From Archangium sp. (lineage in GTDB: Bacteria; Myxococcota; Myxococcia; Myxococcales; Myxococcaceae), in NCBI GenBank assembly GCA_016793585.1, contig JAEUJR010000384.1, positions 1 to 11,573 of the forward strand: a stretch of DNA of 11,573 nucleotides, in the 5' to 3' direction. A program made the position numbers and the translations under genes. This document shows positions 6,130-11,573 of the stretch, in pieces. Numbering within the stretch: position 1 is the first letter of the stretch; the number at the start of each line of letters is the position of its first letter. The notes below the pieces were generated by a model that saw only the letters and a program-made list of their open reading frames with translations, was not told where the DNA came from and did no database searches.

Positions 6130-6780
6130 TCAGCGCACGATGGTGCAGCTTCGATAACAGGCAGTGAACTCTTCTCCGCAGCGCGGGAAGTCTGGGCGCT
6201 CGGTGAGGATGACGTCGTCGGTGAGCCCGCGGGCCAACAGAGCCATCTCGGCTGACGTGATGCGATTCGGGGTCTGCTCCAGCTGTCGCTGGCGGCACGC
6301 GGCCAGCTCGAGCGTGCACGTCGCGGAGCAGCGGTCTGCCTGCGCCTGAAAGGCCGCCTGGCACTCCGTCATCGTCGACGGCGGCACCAGCCCCAACAAT
6401 CGCCCGTCGGTGCGCAGCTCGAGGCGAGAGAGCGCAAGACATCGCTGTGCAGGCGTGACCCCCATCGTCGCGACCCTGACCCAGAGCGCTGCTGCCACCT
6501 TCGGGTCACCGGAGCTGTCTTCGTAGTCGGCGCAGTCGAGCATCTGGTCCCACGTGAGCTGGCTGCGCGGTGGCGGGCAGTAGGCATGCTCGAGCGCGGC
6601 AGACCCGATGATTCGCGGCGCACCGACGAGGGGCCGCTTGTATGGCGTCACGGCAGCCGCGACGCCGCGCTCGACCTCCGCATCCATCTCGGGTGAGTGA
6701 ACACACGATGCAACCAGCATGGAGCAGGTGACGAGCTGGAGGCGCCTCTTGGCGAATGCAGGATCGATGCGTGAGAGCAT
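6130..6780 (-). CDS. Cysteine-rich hypothetical lipoprotein, 216 aa
   Basis: Unrecognised protein. A basic N-terminus (KRR at 11-13) and a hydrophobic segment lead to LVASC (22-26), a plausible lipobox with Cys26 lipidated. The mature part contains ten more cysteines (68, 83, 114, 140, 151, 155, 162, 201, 208, 212). Two clusters are mirror images: Cys-x3-Cys-x6-Cys at 151-162 and Cys-x6-Cys-x3-Cys at 201-212. This fits helices held together by disulfides in the periplasm or at the surface. About 84-130 looks helical (DPKVAAALWVRVATMGVTPAQR) and could be repeat-like, but no TPR/Sel1 match is secure. The start ATG 6780 is chosen for the signal peptide; an in-frame ATG at 6804 would add 8 residues and has GAGGG upstream. 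The start lies only 13 bases from that of the divergent YdeI-like gene. The small CTG-start gene follows. Confidence 0.72.
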   Translation of the reverse strand: MLSRIDPAFAKRRLQLVTCSMLVASCVHSPEMDAEVERGVAAAVTPYKRPLVGAPRIIGSAALEHAYCPPPRSQLTWDQMLDCADYEDSSGDPKVAAALWVRVATMGVTPAQRCLALSRLELRTDGRLLGLVPPSTMTECQAAFQAQADRCSATCTLELAACRQRQLEQTPNRITSAEMALLARGLTDDVILTERPDFPRCGEEFTACYRSCTIVR

Positions 6781-6785
6781 ACGCT
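6780..6785 (+). promoter_or_regulatory. Candidate -10 box TACGCT for the YdeI-led operon
   Basis: TACGCT ends 8 bases before GTG 6794 and is the same hexamer found before glgA. No Shine-Dalgarno is present at a useful distance from this GTG, so a leaderless transcript is plausible. There is no recognisable -35 hexamer at 17 bases. The box overlaps the first base of the start codon of the divergent - strand lipoprotein gene. Confidence 0.28.
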
Positions 6786-6793
6786 CGGCCGCC

Positions 6794-7366
6794 GTGCCGG
6801 ACATCACCGAGACCCTCGAAGCGAAGACCCGAAAACAGTGGCGCGCGTGGCTCGAGAAGCACCACGCCACGAAGACCGAAGTCTGGCTCGTCGCCGAGTT
6901 GAAAGAGAAGGGCGACGGAATCTCGTACCTCGACGCCGTCGAAGAGGCGCTCTGCTTCGGGTGGATCGACGGGCTCGCGAAGAAATACGACGCCACCCGC
7001 CGCGCGCAGCGCTTCTCGCCGCGCCGCCCCAGGAGCAACTGGACCGAGCTGAACAAGGAGCGCGCGCGCCGCCTCATCAAAGAAGGCCGCATGACGCCCG
7101 CCGGCGAGCGGGTGCTGCCCGACCTCTCGACGAAGGGCTTCGTCGTCGCCAAAGACATTCTCGCCGCGCTCGACGCCGAGCCCGGAGCCCGTGAGTTCTT
7201 CGAGTCGTGCCCGCCGCTCTACCGACGTGTGCGCGCCGGCAACATCGAGGAGCAACGCAAACAACCGAAGGAGTTCGCCACCCGCCTGGCCACCCTCGTG
7301 AAGAACTGCGCCGCCCGGAAGCGCTTCGGCAACTGGGACGACAGCGGTCTGCGAAAGACGTCATGA
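6794..7366 (+). CDS. YdeI/OmpD-associated family protein, 190 aa
   Basis: This protein belongs to the YdeI/OmpD-associated family (OmdA, annotated as bacteriocin-protection proteins from E. coli and Salmonella data). The molecular activity is not established. Family landmarks are all present: KTRKQWRAWLEKHHA (11-25), the diagnostic YLDAVEEALCFGWIDG (45-60), the basic block QRFSPRRPRSNW (72-83) and NKERARRLIKEGRMTPAG (87-104), and the C-terminal OmdA part with FFESCPPLYRRV (135-146) and EFATRLATLV (160-169). There is no signal peptide, so it is predicted cytosolic, and length is normal for the family. GTG 6794 gives the usual short N-terminus before the KTRK motif. ATG 6767 is an alternative, with AGGA 3 bases upstream; it would overlap the divergent gene's start. 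The stop overlaps the next gene's ATG (ATGA), so this is the first gene of a three-gene operon. Confidence 0.88.
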   Translation: MPDITETLEAKTRKQWRAWLEKHHATKTEVWLVAELKEKGDGISYLDAVEEALCFGWIDGLAKKYDATRRAQRFSPRRPRSNWTELNKERARRLIKEGRMTPAGERVLPDLSTKGFVVAKDILAALDAEPGAREFFESCPPLYRRVRAGNIEEQRKQPKEFATRLATLVKNCAARKRFGNWDDSGLRKTS

Positions 7367-7962
7367 ACAGGCGCGTCGGCCTCGGCTGTCTCGGGTTCGT
7401 GCTCGGCGGCGGCGCGGGCCTGCTCGTCGGCGCGCTCTCGTCGTACGGCGTCGCCTCGCTGCTCACGAGCTCGCGCGAGACCCAGGCGTACCTCACCGTG
7501 CTCATCGTGCCGGCCATCGCGTTCCTCGGAGGGCTGACCGGTGCGGCGACGCTCGCCTGGCTCGCGACCAGAACGGGTCCGCTGTTGGCGCTGTCTGCGC
7601 CGGGCTGGCTCGTGCTGATGGGCGCGCTGGCGCTGGGCCTGTCGTGGAACCACCGCAGCCGCCCCGCCTCGGTCACCGTTCGCAACGAGACGACGACCCC
7701 GTTCCTCAACCTGTACCTTGGCAGCGACTTTCGTCGGAACACGCGCATCGGCGACCTCGCGCCCGGCCAGACGAGCCAGAGCGTTGCCGTCGACCTCGAC
7801 CTGCCCTCGACGTTCGACGGCCTCGAAGGCCGCGCCGGTGACGGGTACGTCAGAACGCATCTGCCGAAGGAGCAGTCGGAGGCGCTGACGAGCGGTGACT
7901 ACCAGTGGGTCGTGCGCGAGGCCGACGGCGCGTTGACGTACGAGTTCGTGCCCGCGCCGTGA
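7363..7962 (+). CDS. Membrane protein with three N-terminal helices and a soluble C-terminal domain, 199 aa
   Basis: I do not recognise the family. Three hydrophobic segments are visible: about 7-33 (Gly-rich, LGFVLGGGAGLLVGAL), 43-67 and 73-94. A soluble domain of about 105 residues follows and looks beta-rich: PASVTVRNETTTPFLNLYLG (101-120), then IGDLAPGQTSQSVAVDLDLP (129-148), ending YQWVVREADGALTYEFV. The stretch VTVRNETTTPFLNLYLGSD resembles the first strands of small immunoglobulin-like or C2-like domains, which is inference. With three helices and a short basic N-terminus (MNRR), the C-terminal domain would face the periplasm by the positive-inside rule. The gene overlaps its neighbours by 4 bases at both ends (ATGA upstream, GTGA downstream), implying coupled translation and a shared process with the ligase-like protein. 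Confidence 0.8.
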   Translation: MNRRVGLGCLGFVLGGGAGLLVGALSSYGVASLLTSSRETQAYLTVLIVPAIAFLGGLTGAATLAWLATRTGPLLALSAPGWLVLMGALALGLSWNHRSRPASVTVRNETTTPFLNLYLGSDFRRNTRIGDLAPGQTSQSVAVDLDLPSTFDGLEGRAGDGYVRTHLPKEQSEALTSGDYQWVVREADGALTYEFVPAP

Positions 7963-9071
7963 AGTGGCTCCCGCCCGTCACCGTCGCGCTGGTGCTGCTC
8001 GTCTTCGTGCCGGTGTTGGACTCGGCGTTTCACACGCCCAAACTTGTCATTCTCTCGCTCGGGGTGCTGCTCGCGCTGCCGTCGGTGTACCAGAATTGGC
8101 GGCGGCTCCCCGTGCCGATGCTCGTCTTCGCCGGTGCCGTGGGGCTGAGCGCGACGGTGAATGGCGCCTGGAGCGCGCCCTCGACGCCGGTGTTGCTCAT
8201 CGGCTCGTTGGCGGTCGCGGCGTTCTCGACGTTCGACGTCGACGAACGGCAGACAGCCACCATCATCGGAGCCGCGTTGCTCGTCGTCTGCGGGCTGACG
8301 GTGGTGCAGACCTTCGGTCTCTTCACCTTCGGCGCGTCGGGCCGAATGACGCGCTCGTCGACGCTGGGCAACCCAGACTTCGTCGCCTCGGCCGTCGCCG
8401 CCATCGCGTGGGTGTGCTGGCCGCTGCGCCGGGGCGTGCGCCTCGCGCTCGGGTCGCTCGTCGTGCTCGCGCTCTCGTTCACCCAGTCGTTCGCCACGCT
8501 CGCCTCGGTGTCGGTCGCGGCGATGTTTCTCGTCGCGCGACTCCCGAACGTTCGGCGATGGGTCGTTCCCGCCGCGTTCGTCGTCGTGGGGGTGCTCTCG
8601 CTCGGCGTGTTCGACCGTGAGCCCCTGCGTGCGCTGCGCGGCCGCTGGTACCTGACGCAGGTGGTGACGCCGCACCTGCTCGAGGCACCGCTGACGGGCT
8701 TGGGCCCTGGCGCCATCGAGCTGCACTGGGCCGGGTGGGAGCTCGAGCTCTGGCGCGCGCGCTGTGGTGACGACGCGGCGTGCGTGCAGGCCCACCCCGA
8801 GTTCCCGTTCAACGGGTTGCAAGACCACGTGCACGACGACTGGTTGGAGCTGTGGCTCGAGCTCGGTCCGGTTGCCGTCGGCGCGTTGGCGTTCTGGTTC
8901 GTGAGGCGCCTGCGAGACGCACGTCAGCCGTTCGTGACGGCGGCCTTGCTCGTCCTGGTCACCCGGAGCCTCTTCGACTTTCCGCTCCATCGCCCCGCCG
9001 ACTGGGCCTGCCTCGCGCTGCTGGCGTGCTGGCGAAGTGACGGAACGCGCGTCACCTCACAACCCGCCTGA
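7959..9071 (+). CDS. O-antigen ligase-like polytopic membrane protein, 370 aa
   Basis: This resembles the WaaL/Wzy (Wzy_C, O-antigen ligase) superfamily, which joins or polymerises undecaprenyl-linked glycans on the periplasmic face of the inner membrane. About ten hydrophobic segments are spread along the chain (for example 7-21, 28-42, 52-67, 77-92, 101-120, 137-155, 160-178, 201-217, 303-316, 326-340). Diagnostic stretches are STLGNPDFVAS (134-144), matching the G-T-L-G-N-P-N-F signature common in this family; GLGPGAIELHW (247-257), the G-x-G-x-G loop; and HVHDDWLELWLELGP (290-304). In the last, His292-Asp293-x9-Gly303 resembles the H[NSQ]x9G motif around the catalytic His of WaaL. The large periplasmic loop (about 222-302) has a Cys pair (269, 275). 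The start is GTG 7959, overlapping the previous stop. No glycosyltransferases or flippase genes are nearby, so the substrate is unknown. It is slightly shorter than typical ligases (about 400 aa). Confidence 0.8.
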   Translation: MKWLPPVTVALVLLVFVPVLDSAFHTPKLVILSLGVLLALPSVYQNWRRLPVPMLVFAGAVGLSATVNGAWSAPSTPVLLIGSLAVAAFSTFDVDERQTATIIGAALLVVCGLTVVQTFGLFTFGASGRMTRSSTLGNPDFVASAVAAIAWVCWPLRRGVRLALGSLVVLALSFTQSFATLASVSVAAMFLVARLPNVRRWVVPAAFVVVGVLSLGVFDREPLRALRGRWYLTQVVTPHLLEAPLTGLGPGAIELHWAGWELELWRARCGDDAACVQAHPEFPFNGLQDHVHDDWLELWLELGPVAVGALAFWFVRRLRDARQPFVTAALLVLVTRSLFDFPLHRPADWACLALLACWRSDGTRVTSQPA

Positions 9072-9180
9072 CGGGAAGGGCCGGGTGCAGACAGAAGTCC
9101 CAATGCCGAGACGTCGGGTGTCGAAGCCTCACCGTGAACCAATTGGCCGGGCGCTGCGCTGTGGCGTGGGGAGTGAACTC
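9072..9180 (+). other. Intergenic region before the repeat lipoprotein, with a strong ribosome site
   Basis: This 109-base gap separates the ligase-like gene from the repeat lipoprotein gene. The only clear signal is GGGGAG at 9168-9173, 7 bases before ATG 9181, a good Shine-Dalgarno that fixes the start. I found no convincing -35/-10 pair, no sigma-54 type GG-N10-GC element and no T-tract terminator. A 4-bp hairpin (CCCG/CGGG, 9063-9075) surrounds the preceding stop codon but is weak. Confidence 0.55.
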
Positions 9181-11573
9181 ATGAATCGATGGCTTTCAGG
9201 CGTGGTCCTCGCTGCGCTCGCGGCGTGTTCCGGTGAAACCGTTTCACAACCAGCGAATGCGCTCAGGCAGGCGCTGGCTCCGGCGAATGACCACTGCGCC
9301 AACGCGACGCCCATCGGCCTCGGCGTGCCGGTTCAGGGCACGACCATCGACGCGACCGACGACCTCAACTGCGCCTACCTGTGGGGCGCCGACGTGGCGT
9401 ACGGCTTCACGCCACCGACCTCGGGCTTCTTCCGCGCGCAGGTCGTGGGCACGATGGCTGATGGCGGCGCGATCGACCCATTCTCCGCGGCCTGTCAGGA
9501 CGGCGGCTGCTACTTCCCCGTCGTTCGTCTCTCGAGCGGGTGTGACGCGGGCATCTGCAGCGGCTCGGCAACGACGTACCGGTTTGCGGCCTCGGCAGGC
9601 GCCGCACAGAACGTCATCGTCGACAGCTACTCAGGGAGCGGCACCTTCTCGCTCGTCGTCAACACGGTCACGCCGGCGGTGAACGACACCTGCAACTCGC
9701 CCACGGTGCTCCCGGTCGGCACGCCCGTCGCCCTCGACCTCGCCAACGCCTTCGACGACTTCAGTTACGGCGACGGAGGGTGTGGCTCGCCTGCCGACGA
9801 CCTCTTCTATTCCTTCACGCCCGCGGTGAGCGGCCGCTACCGGTTCAGCATCACGGCAGGGCAGGTCTCGCTCCTCGCGAGCGCGTGCAGCACCTCGTGT
9901 CTCGGCACTGGCGGGCCTCAGGTACAGGCCGACCTCACCGCGGGCGTGACGGTGTTCGTCGTCGCAGAGCCCCAGCCCGCGTGGTGGAGCCCGACGATGA
10001 CGTTGACGGCCCAGCTGATGGCTCGTCCGCCCAACGACCTCTGCCCGGCAGCGACGGCGGTGACGCTCAACACGCCCGTTCGGGGAACGACGCTTGGCGC
10101 GACGAACGAGGTGCAGTGCCCGGGGCCGGAGTCGGACGTGTTCTATCGGTTCATGCCAGCGACGACGGGCGCCTTCAACGTCTCGGTCACGGGTACAGAC
10201 GCAGGCGTGTATGGAACCCGGCTGGGCTTCGGTTCGGGCTGTGCTGACGGTGGCCTCACCTGCAGCGCGTACGCGACGAGCTCCGAGAACTTCCGCGCCA
10301 CCGCGGGCACGCCCGTGACGATGTTCGTTCAAGGCTTCGAGCAGGAGTTCGACCTCACGGTGCGCTCCATCACGCCCCCCGCGAACGACACCTGCGCCGG
10401 AGCCGCGACGCTTCCGCTGTCGACCTGGGTGACGGCTTCGCTCGACAACGCCGTTGACGACCTGCCGGCCAGTGGGCTGCCGTGCGGTACGCCGGGCCAA
10501 CGTGAGGTCGTCTACACGTTCGTCGCACCGACGACCGGCGACTATCGCTTCGTCAGTCAGGCGCAGTTCGAGGCCAGCACCGGCACCTGTGGCGGGGCTT
10601 CGTGCTTCGCCTCGCAGTACGGTTGGCGTTCGGGCAACGACCAACTCGACCTCACGCTTGCCTCGGGTACGACCGTCTGGGTCATCGTCGAGTCGGGCTA
10701 CGGCACGAGCCCGCGGCTCCGCGTCGACCGGTTGCAGCCTCCGCCCAACGACTCGTGCAGCAACGCACAGACGCTCTCGCTGGGCGTGCCCGTTCAGGGA
10801 ACGACGCGTGACGCGCGCCAGGAGTTCGCGTGTCTCTCCGAAGCCGATGTCTTCTACCGCTTCACGCCGCCGGCCTCGGGTGGCTACCGCGTCACCATTC
10901 AGCCGGACACGAGTGACGGCGGCTTCGCCATCGTCTCGGTCCTGCCCAACGGCTGTGTGGCCGACGCGGGAACGTGCGGAGAGGGAACCTCCAGCTCGCT
11001 CGCCTTCCGCGGTGTGGCCAGCCAGAGCGTCACCTTCGGCGTCAGCTCGCCGATGCCGAACGACTTCAGCCTTCGGGTCGATGCGTTCACCGTTGCCGCG
11101 AACGACACGTGCGCGGCCCCGCAAGCGTTGACGGAGGGCGTGCCCGTGCCCGTGTCGTTCGCCAATGCCTTCGACGACCCGTTTCCGTCGAGCGATGGTG
11201 GCTTCCCGAGCTGCGGCACCAGTGCGCGCGACCTCGTGTTCTCGTTCACGCCGACGGTGAGCGGCCGCTACGACTTCCAGTCGCCGGGGTTTGCGCAGCT
11301 CTCGACCGGTTCGTGCGGCGTCGGCTGCATCAACAGCGGCAACTCCCTCGCGGCGACGCTCGTCGCAGGCACCACCGTGTGGCTCATCGCCGAGGACTAC
11401 GGCCTGCAGTCCGGAGTCGTGCGCGTCGACTACGTGCCGACACCGGCGAACGACCAGTGCACCGCGCCGCAGGCCATCTCGCTCGGCACGACGGTGCAGG
11501 GCACGACCCGCGGAGCCACGGCCAACCTGTCGTGCTCGGGCTTCGACGATGGCGTCGACGTCTTCTACTCGGC
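9181..11573 (+). CDS. Large repeat-containing lipoprotein (partial, at least 797 aa)
   Basis: The frame is open without a stop from ATG 9181 to the window end. A textbook lipoprotein signal (MNRWLSGVVLAALAAC, lipobox Leu13-Ala-Ala-Cys16) implies lipidation at Cys16. A short linker then leads into seven tandem units of about 117 residues, the last cut off. Each starts with (P/A)-x-Asn-Asp-x-Cys-x-x-(A/P), continues with an 'LxxGxPV' strand, reaches a central '(D)(V/L)(F/V)Y.F.P..(S/T)G.(Y/F)' core, then a Cys pair and two strands with 'aGttVwviae'. The core resembles bacterial PPC-like (pre-peptidase C-terminal) beta-sandwich domains, often found in secreted proteins; this is a pattern judgement. 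Each unit has 3-4 cysteines, so disulfides are likely in the periplasm or outside the cell. No protease or other catalytic domain appears in the visible part. A role in surface adhesion or structure is plausible but unproven. Downstream sequence is needed to see its end. Confidence 0.85.
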   Translation, partial: MNRWLSGVVLAALAACSGETVSQPANALRQALAPANDHCANATPIGLGVPVQGTTIDATDDLNCAYLWGADVAYGFTPPTSGFFRAQVVGTMADGGAIDPFSAACQDGGCYFPVVRLSSGCDAGICSGSATTYRFAASAGAAQNVIVDSYSGSGTFSLVVNTVTPAVNDTCNSPTVLPVGTPVALDLANAFDDFSYGDGGCGSPADDLFYSFTPAVSGRYRFSITAGQVSLLASACSTSCLGTGGPQVQADLTAGVTVFVVAEPQPAWWSPTMTLTAQLMARPPNDLCPAATAVTLNTPVRGTTLGATNEVQCPGPESDVFYRFMPATTGAFNVSVTGTDAGVYGTRLGFGSGCADGGLTCSAYATSSENFRATAGTPVTMFVQGFEQEFDLTVRSITPPANDTCAGAATLPLSTWVTASLDNAVDDLPASGLPCGTPGQREVVYTFVAPTTGDYRFVSQAQFEASTGTCGGASCFASQYGWRSGNDQLDLTLASGTTVWVIVESGYGTSPRLRVDRLQPPPNDSCSNAQTLSLGVPVQGTTRDARQEFACLSEADVFYRFTPPASGGYRVTIQPDTSDGGFAIVSVLPNGCVADAGTCGEGTSSSLAFRGVASQSVTFGVSSPMPNDFSLRVDAFTVAANDTCAAPQALTEGVPVPVSFANAFDDPFPSSDGGFPSCGTSARDLVFSFTPTVSGRYDFQSPGFAQLSTGSCGVGCINSGNSLAATLVAGTTVWLIAEDYGLQSGVVRVDYVPTPANDQCTAPQAISLGTTVQGTTRGATANLSCSGFDDGVDVFYS
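9280..11573 (+). repeat. Tandem ~350-bp protein-coding repeats in two alternating classes (A-B-A-B-A-B-A)
   Basis: Units begin at about 9280, 9676, 10027, 10378, 10741, 11095 and 11443, with lengths of 132, 117, 117, 121, 118 and 116 codons and then a truncated unit. Class A (units 1, 3, 5, 7) has V(Q/R)GTT followed by a small residue and Ala, then a short Cys-containing loop before the DVFY-like core. Class B (units 2, 4, 6) lacks that and instead has (A/D)NA(F/V)DD, then a longer loop with (S)CG or PCG and (D/V)L/V-(F/V)-(Y/F)-(S/T)F. Some stretches are nearly identical in DNA: the 17 bases at 9824-9840 recur exactly at 11255-11271 (units 2 and 6), and 10077-10094 nearly match 10789-10806 (units 3 and 5). 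This is divergent amplification, not a recent exact array. Confidence 0.85.

Noticed and set aside
7899..8990. - strand frame opposite the ligase-like gene
   Set aside because: Its Arg/Glu/His/Gln-rich sequence is the typical antisense of hydrophobic transmembrane codons.
9037..9055. Inverted repeat GTGACG/CGTCAC as terminator of the ligase-like operon
   Set aside because: It lies inside the coding sequence before the stop, has a 7-base loop and is not followed by a T-tract.
9139..9146. CCAATTGG palindrome upstream of the repeat lipoprotein
   Set aside because: A single 8-base palindrome without a second copy or promoter context is expected by chance at this length.
9143..9160. Possible sigma-54 promoter (TTGGCC...TGCGC)
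   Set aside because: The GG to GC distance is 9 bases rather than 10 and the flanking consensus is poor.
9631..11124. - strand frame of about 497 codons opposite the repeat lipoprotein
   Set aside because: The + strand frame has a lipobox, a strong ribosome site and protein-level repeats. The - strand product is Arg-rich and without recognisable features.
1..11573. CRISPR array, tRNA/rRNA, insertion sequence, toxin-antitoxin or phage defence system
   Set aside because: I saw no short regularly spaced repeats, no transposase-like protein, no terminal inverted repeats and no nuclease, helicase or toxin motifs on either strand.

Overview
The window looks like chromosomal DNA from a myxobacterium (Myxococcota, probably Myxococcaceae/Archangiaceae). 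The signs are very high G+C with strong G/C bias at third codon positions, which creates long antisense shadow frames behind most genes. There are also several lipoproteins with Gly/Ser-rich linkers, and a DUF2330 protein ending in a Cys - transmembrane helix - Arg-Arg-Arg tail of the GC_trans_RRR type known from this group. No RNA gene, insertion sequence, phage gene or CRISPR array was seen. The longest stretch without a gene is about 109 bases.

Layout. Bases 1-87 hold the 3' end of an unknown + strand gene. Two small + strand genes follow: an unrecognised 153-residue protein (116-577), then a 54-residue protein with a helix-turn-helix look (585-749). A complete glycogen synthase gene, glgA (830-2284), comes next. 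A 627-residue lipoprotein (2345-4228) carries about 14 beta-propeller-like blades, and a 555-residue exported DUF2330 protein (4324-5991) has the C-terminal anchor. Running back on the - strand are a cysteine-rich 216-residue lipoprotein (6780 to 6130) and, 14 bases after it, a probable small gene with an apparent CTG start (6115 to 5861), whose 3' end is antisense to the end of the DUF2330 gene.

Divergent from the - strand lipoprotein is a tightly overlapping + strand operon: a YdeI/OmpD-associated family protein (6794-7366), a three-helix membrane protein (7363-7962) and an O-antigen ligase-like membrane protein (7959-9071). Each junction overlaps by 4 bases (ATGA, GTGA). The window ends inside a large lipoprotein gene (9181 to beyond 11573) made of about 117-residue repeats that alternate between two sequence classes, A-B-A-B-A-B-A.

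How the genes fit together. Apart from glgA and the first small genes, most of the window encodes envelope or surface proteins: three predicted lipoproteins, one C-terminally anchored exported protein, and two integral membrane proteins, one resembling surface-polysaccharide ligases. No complete known pathway is visible. The observations most worth following are the alternating two-class repeat array, the SD-preceded CTG-start gene, the recurrent TACGCT box close to start codons that lack a Shine-Dalgarno sequence, and the unusual YdeI / membrane protein / ligase-like operon.
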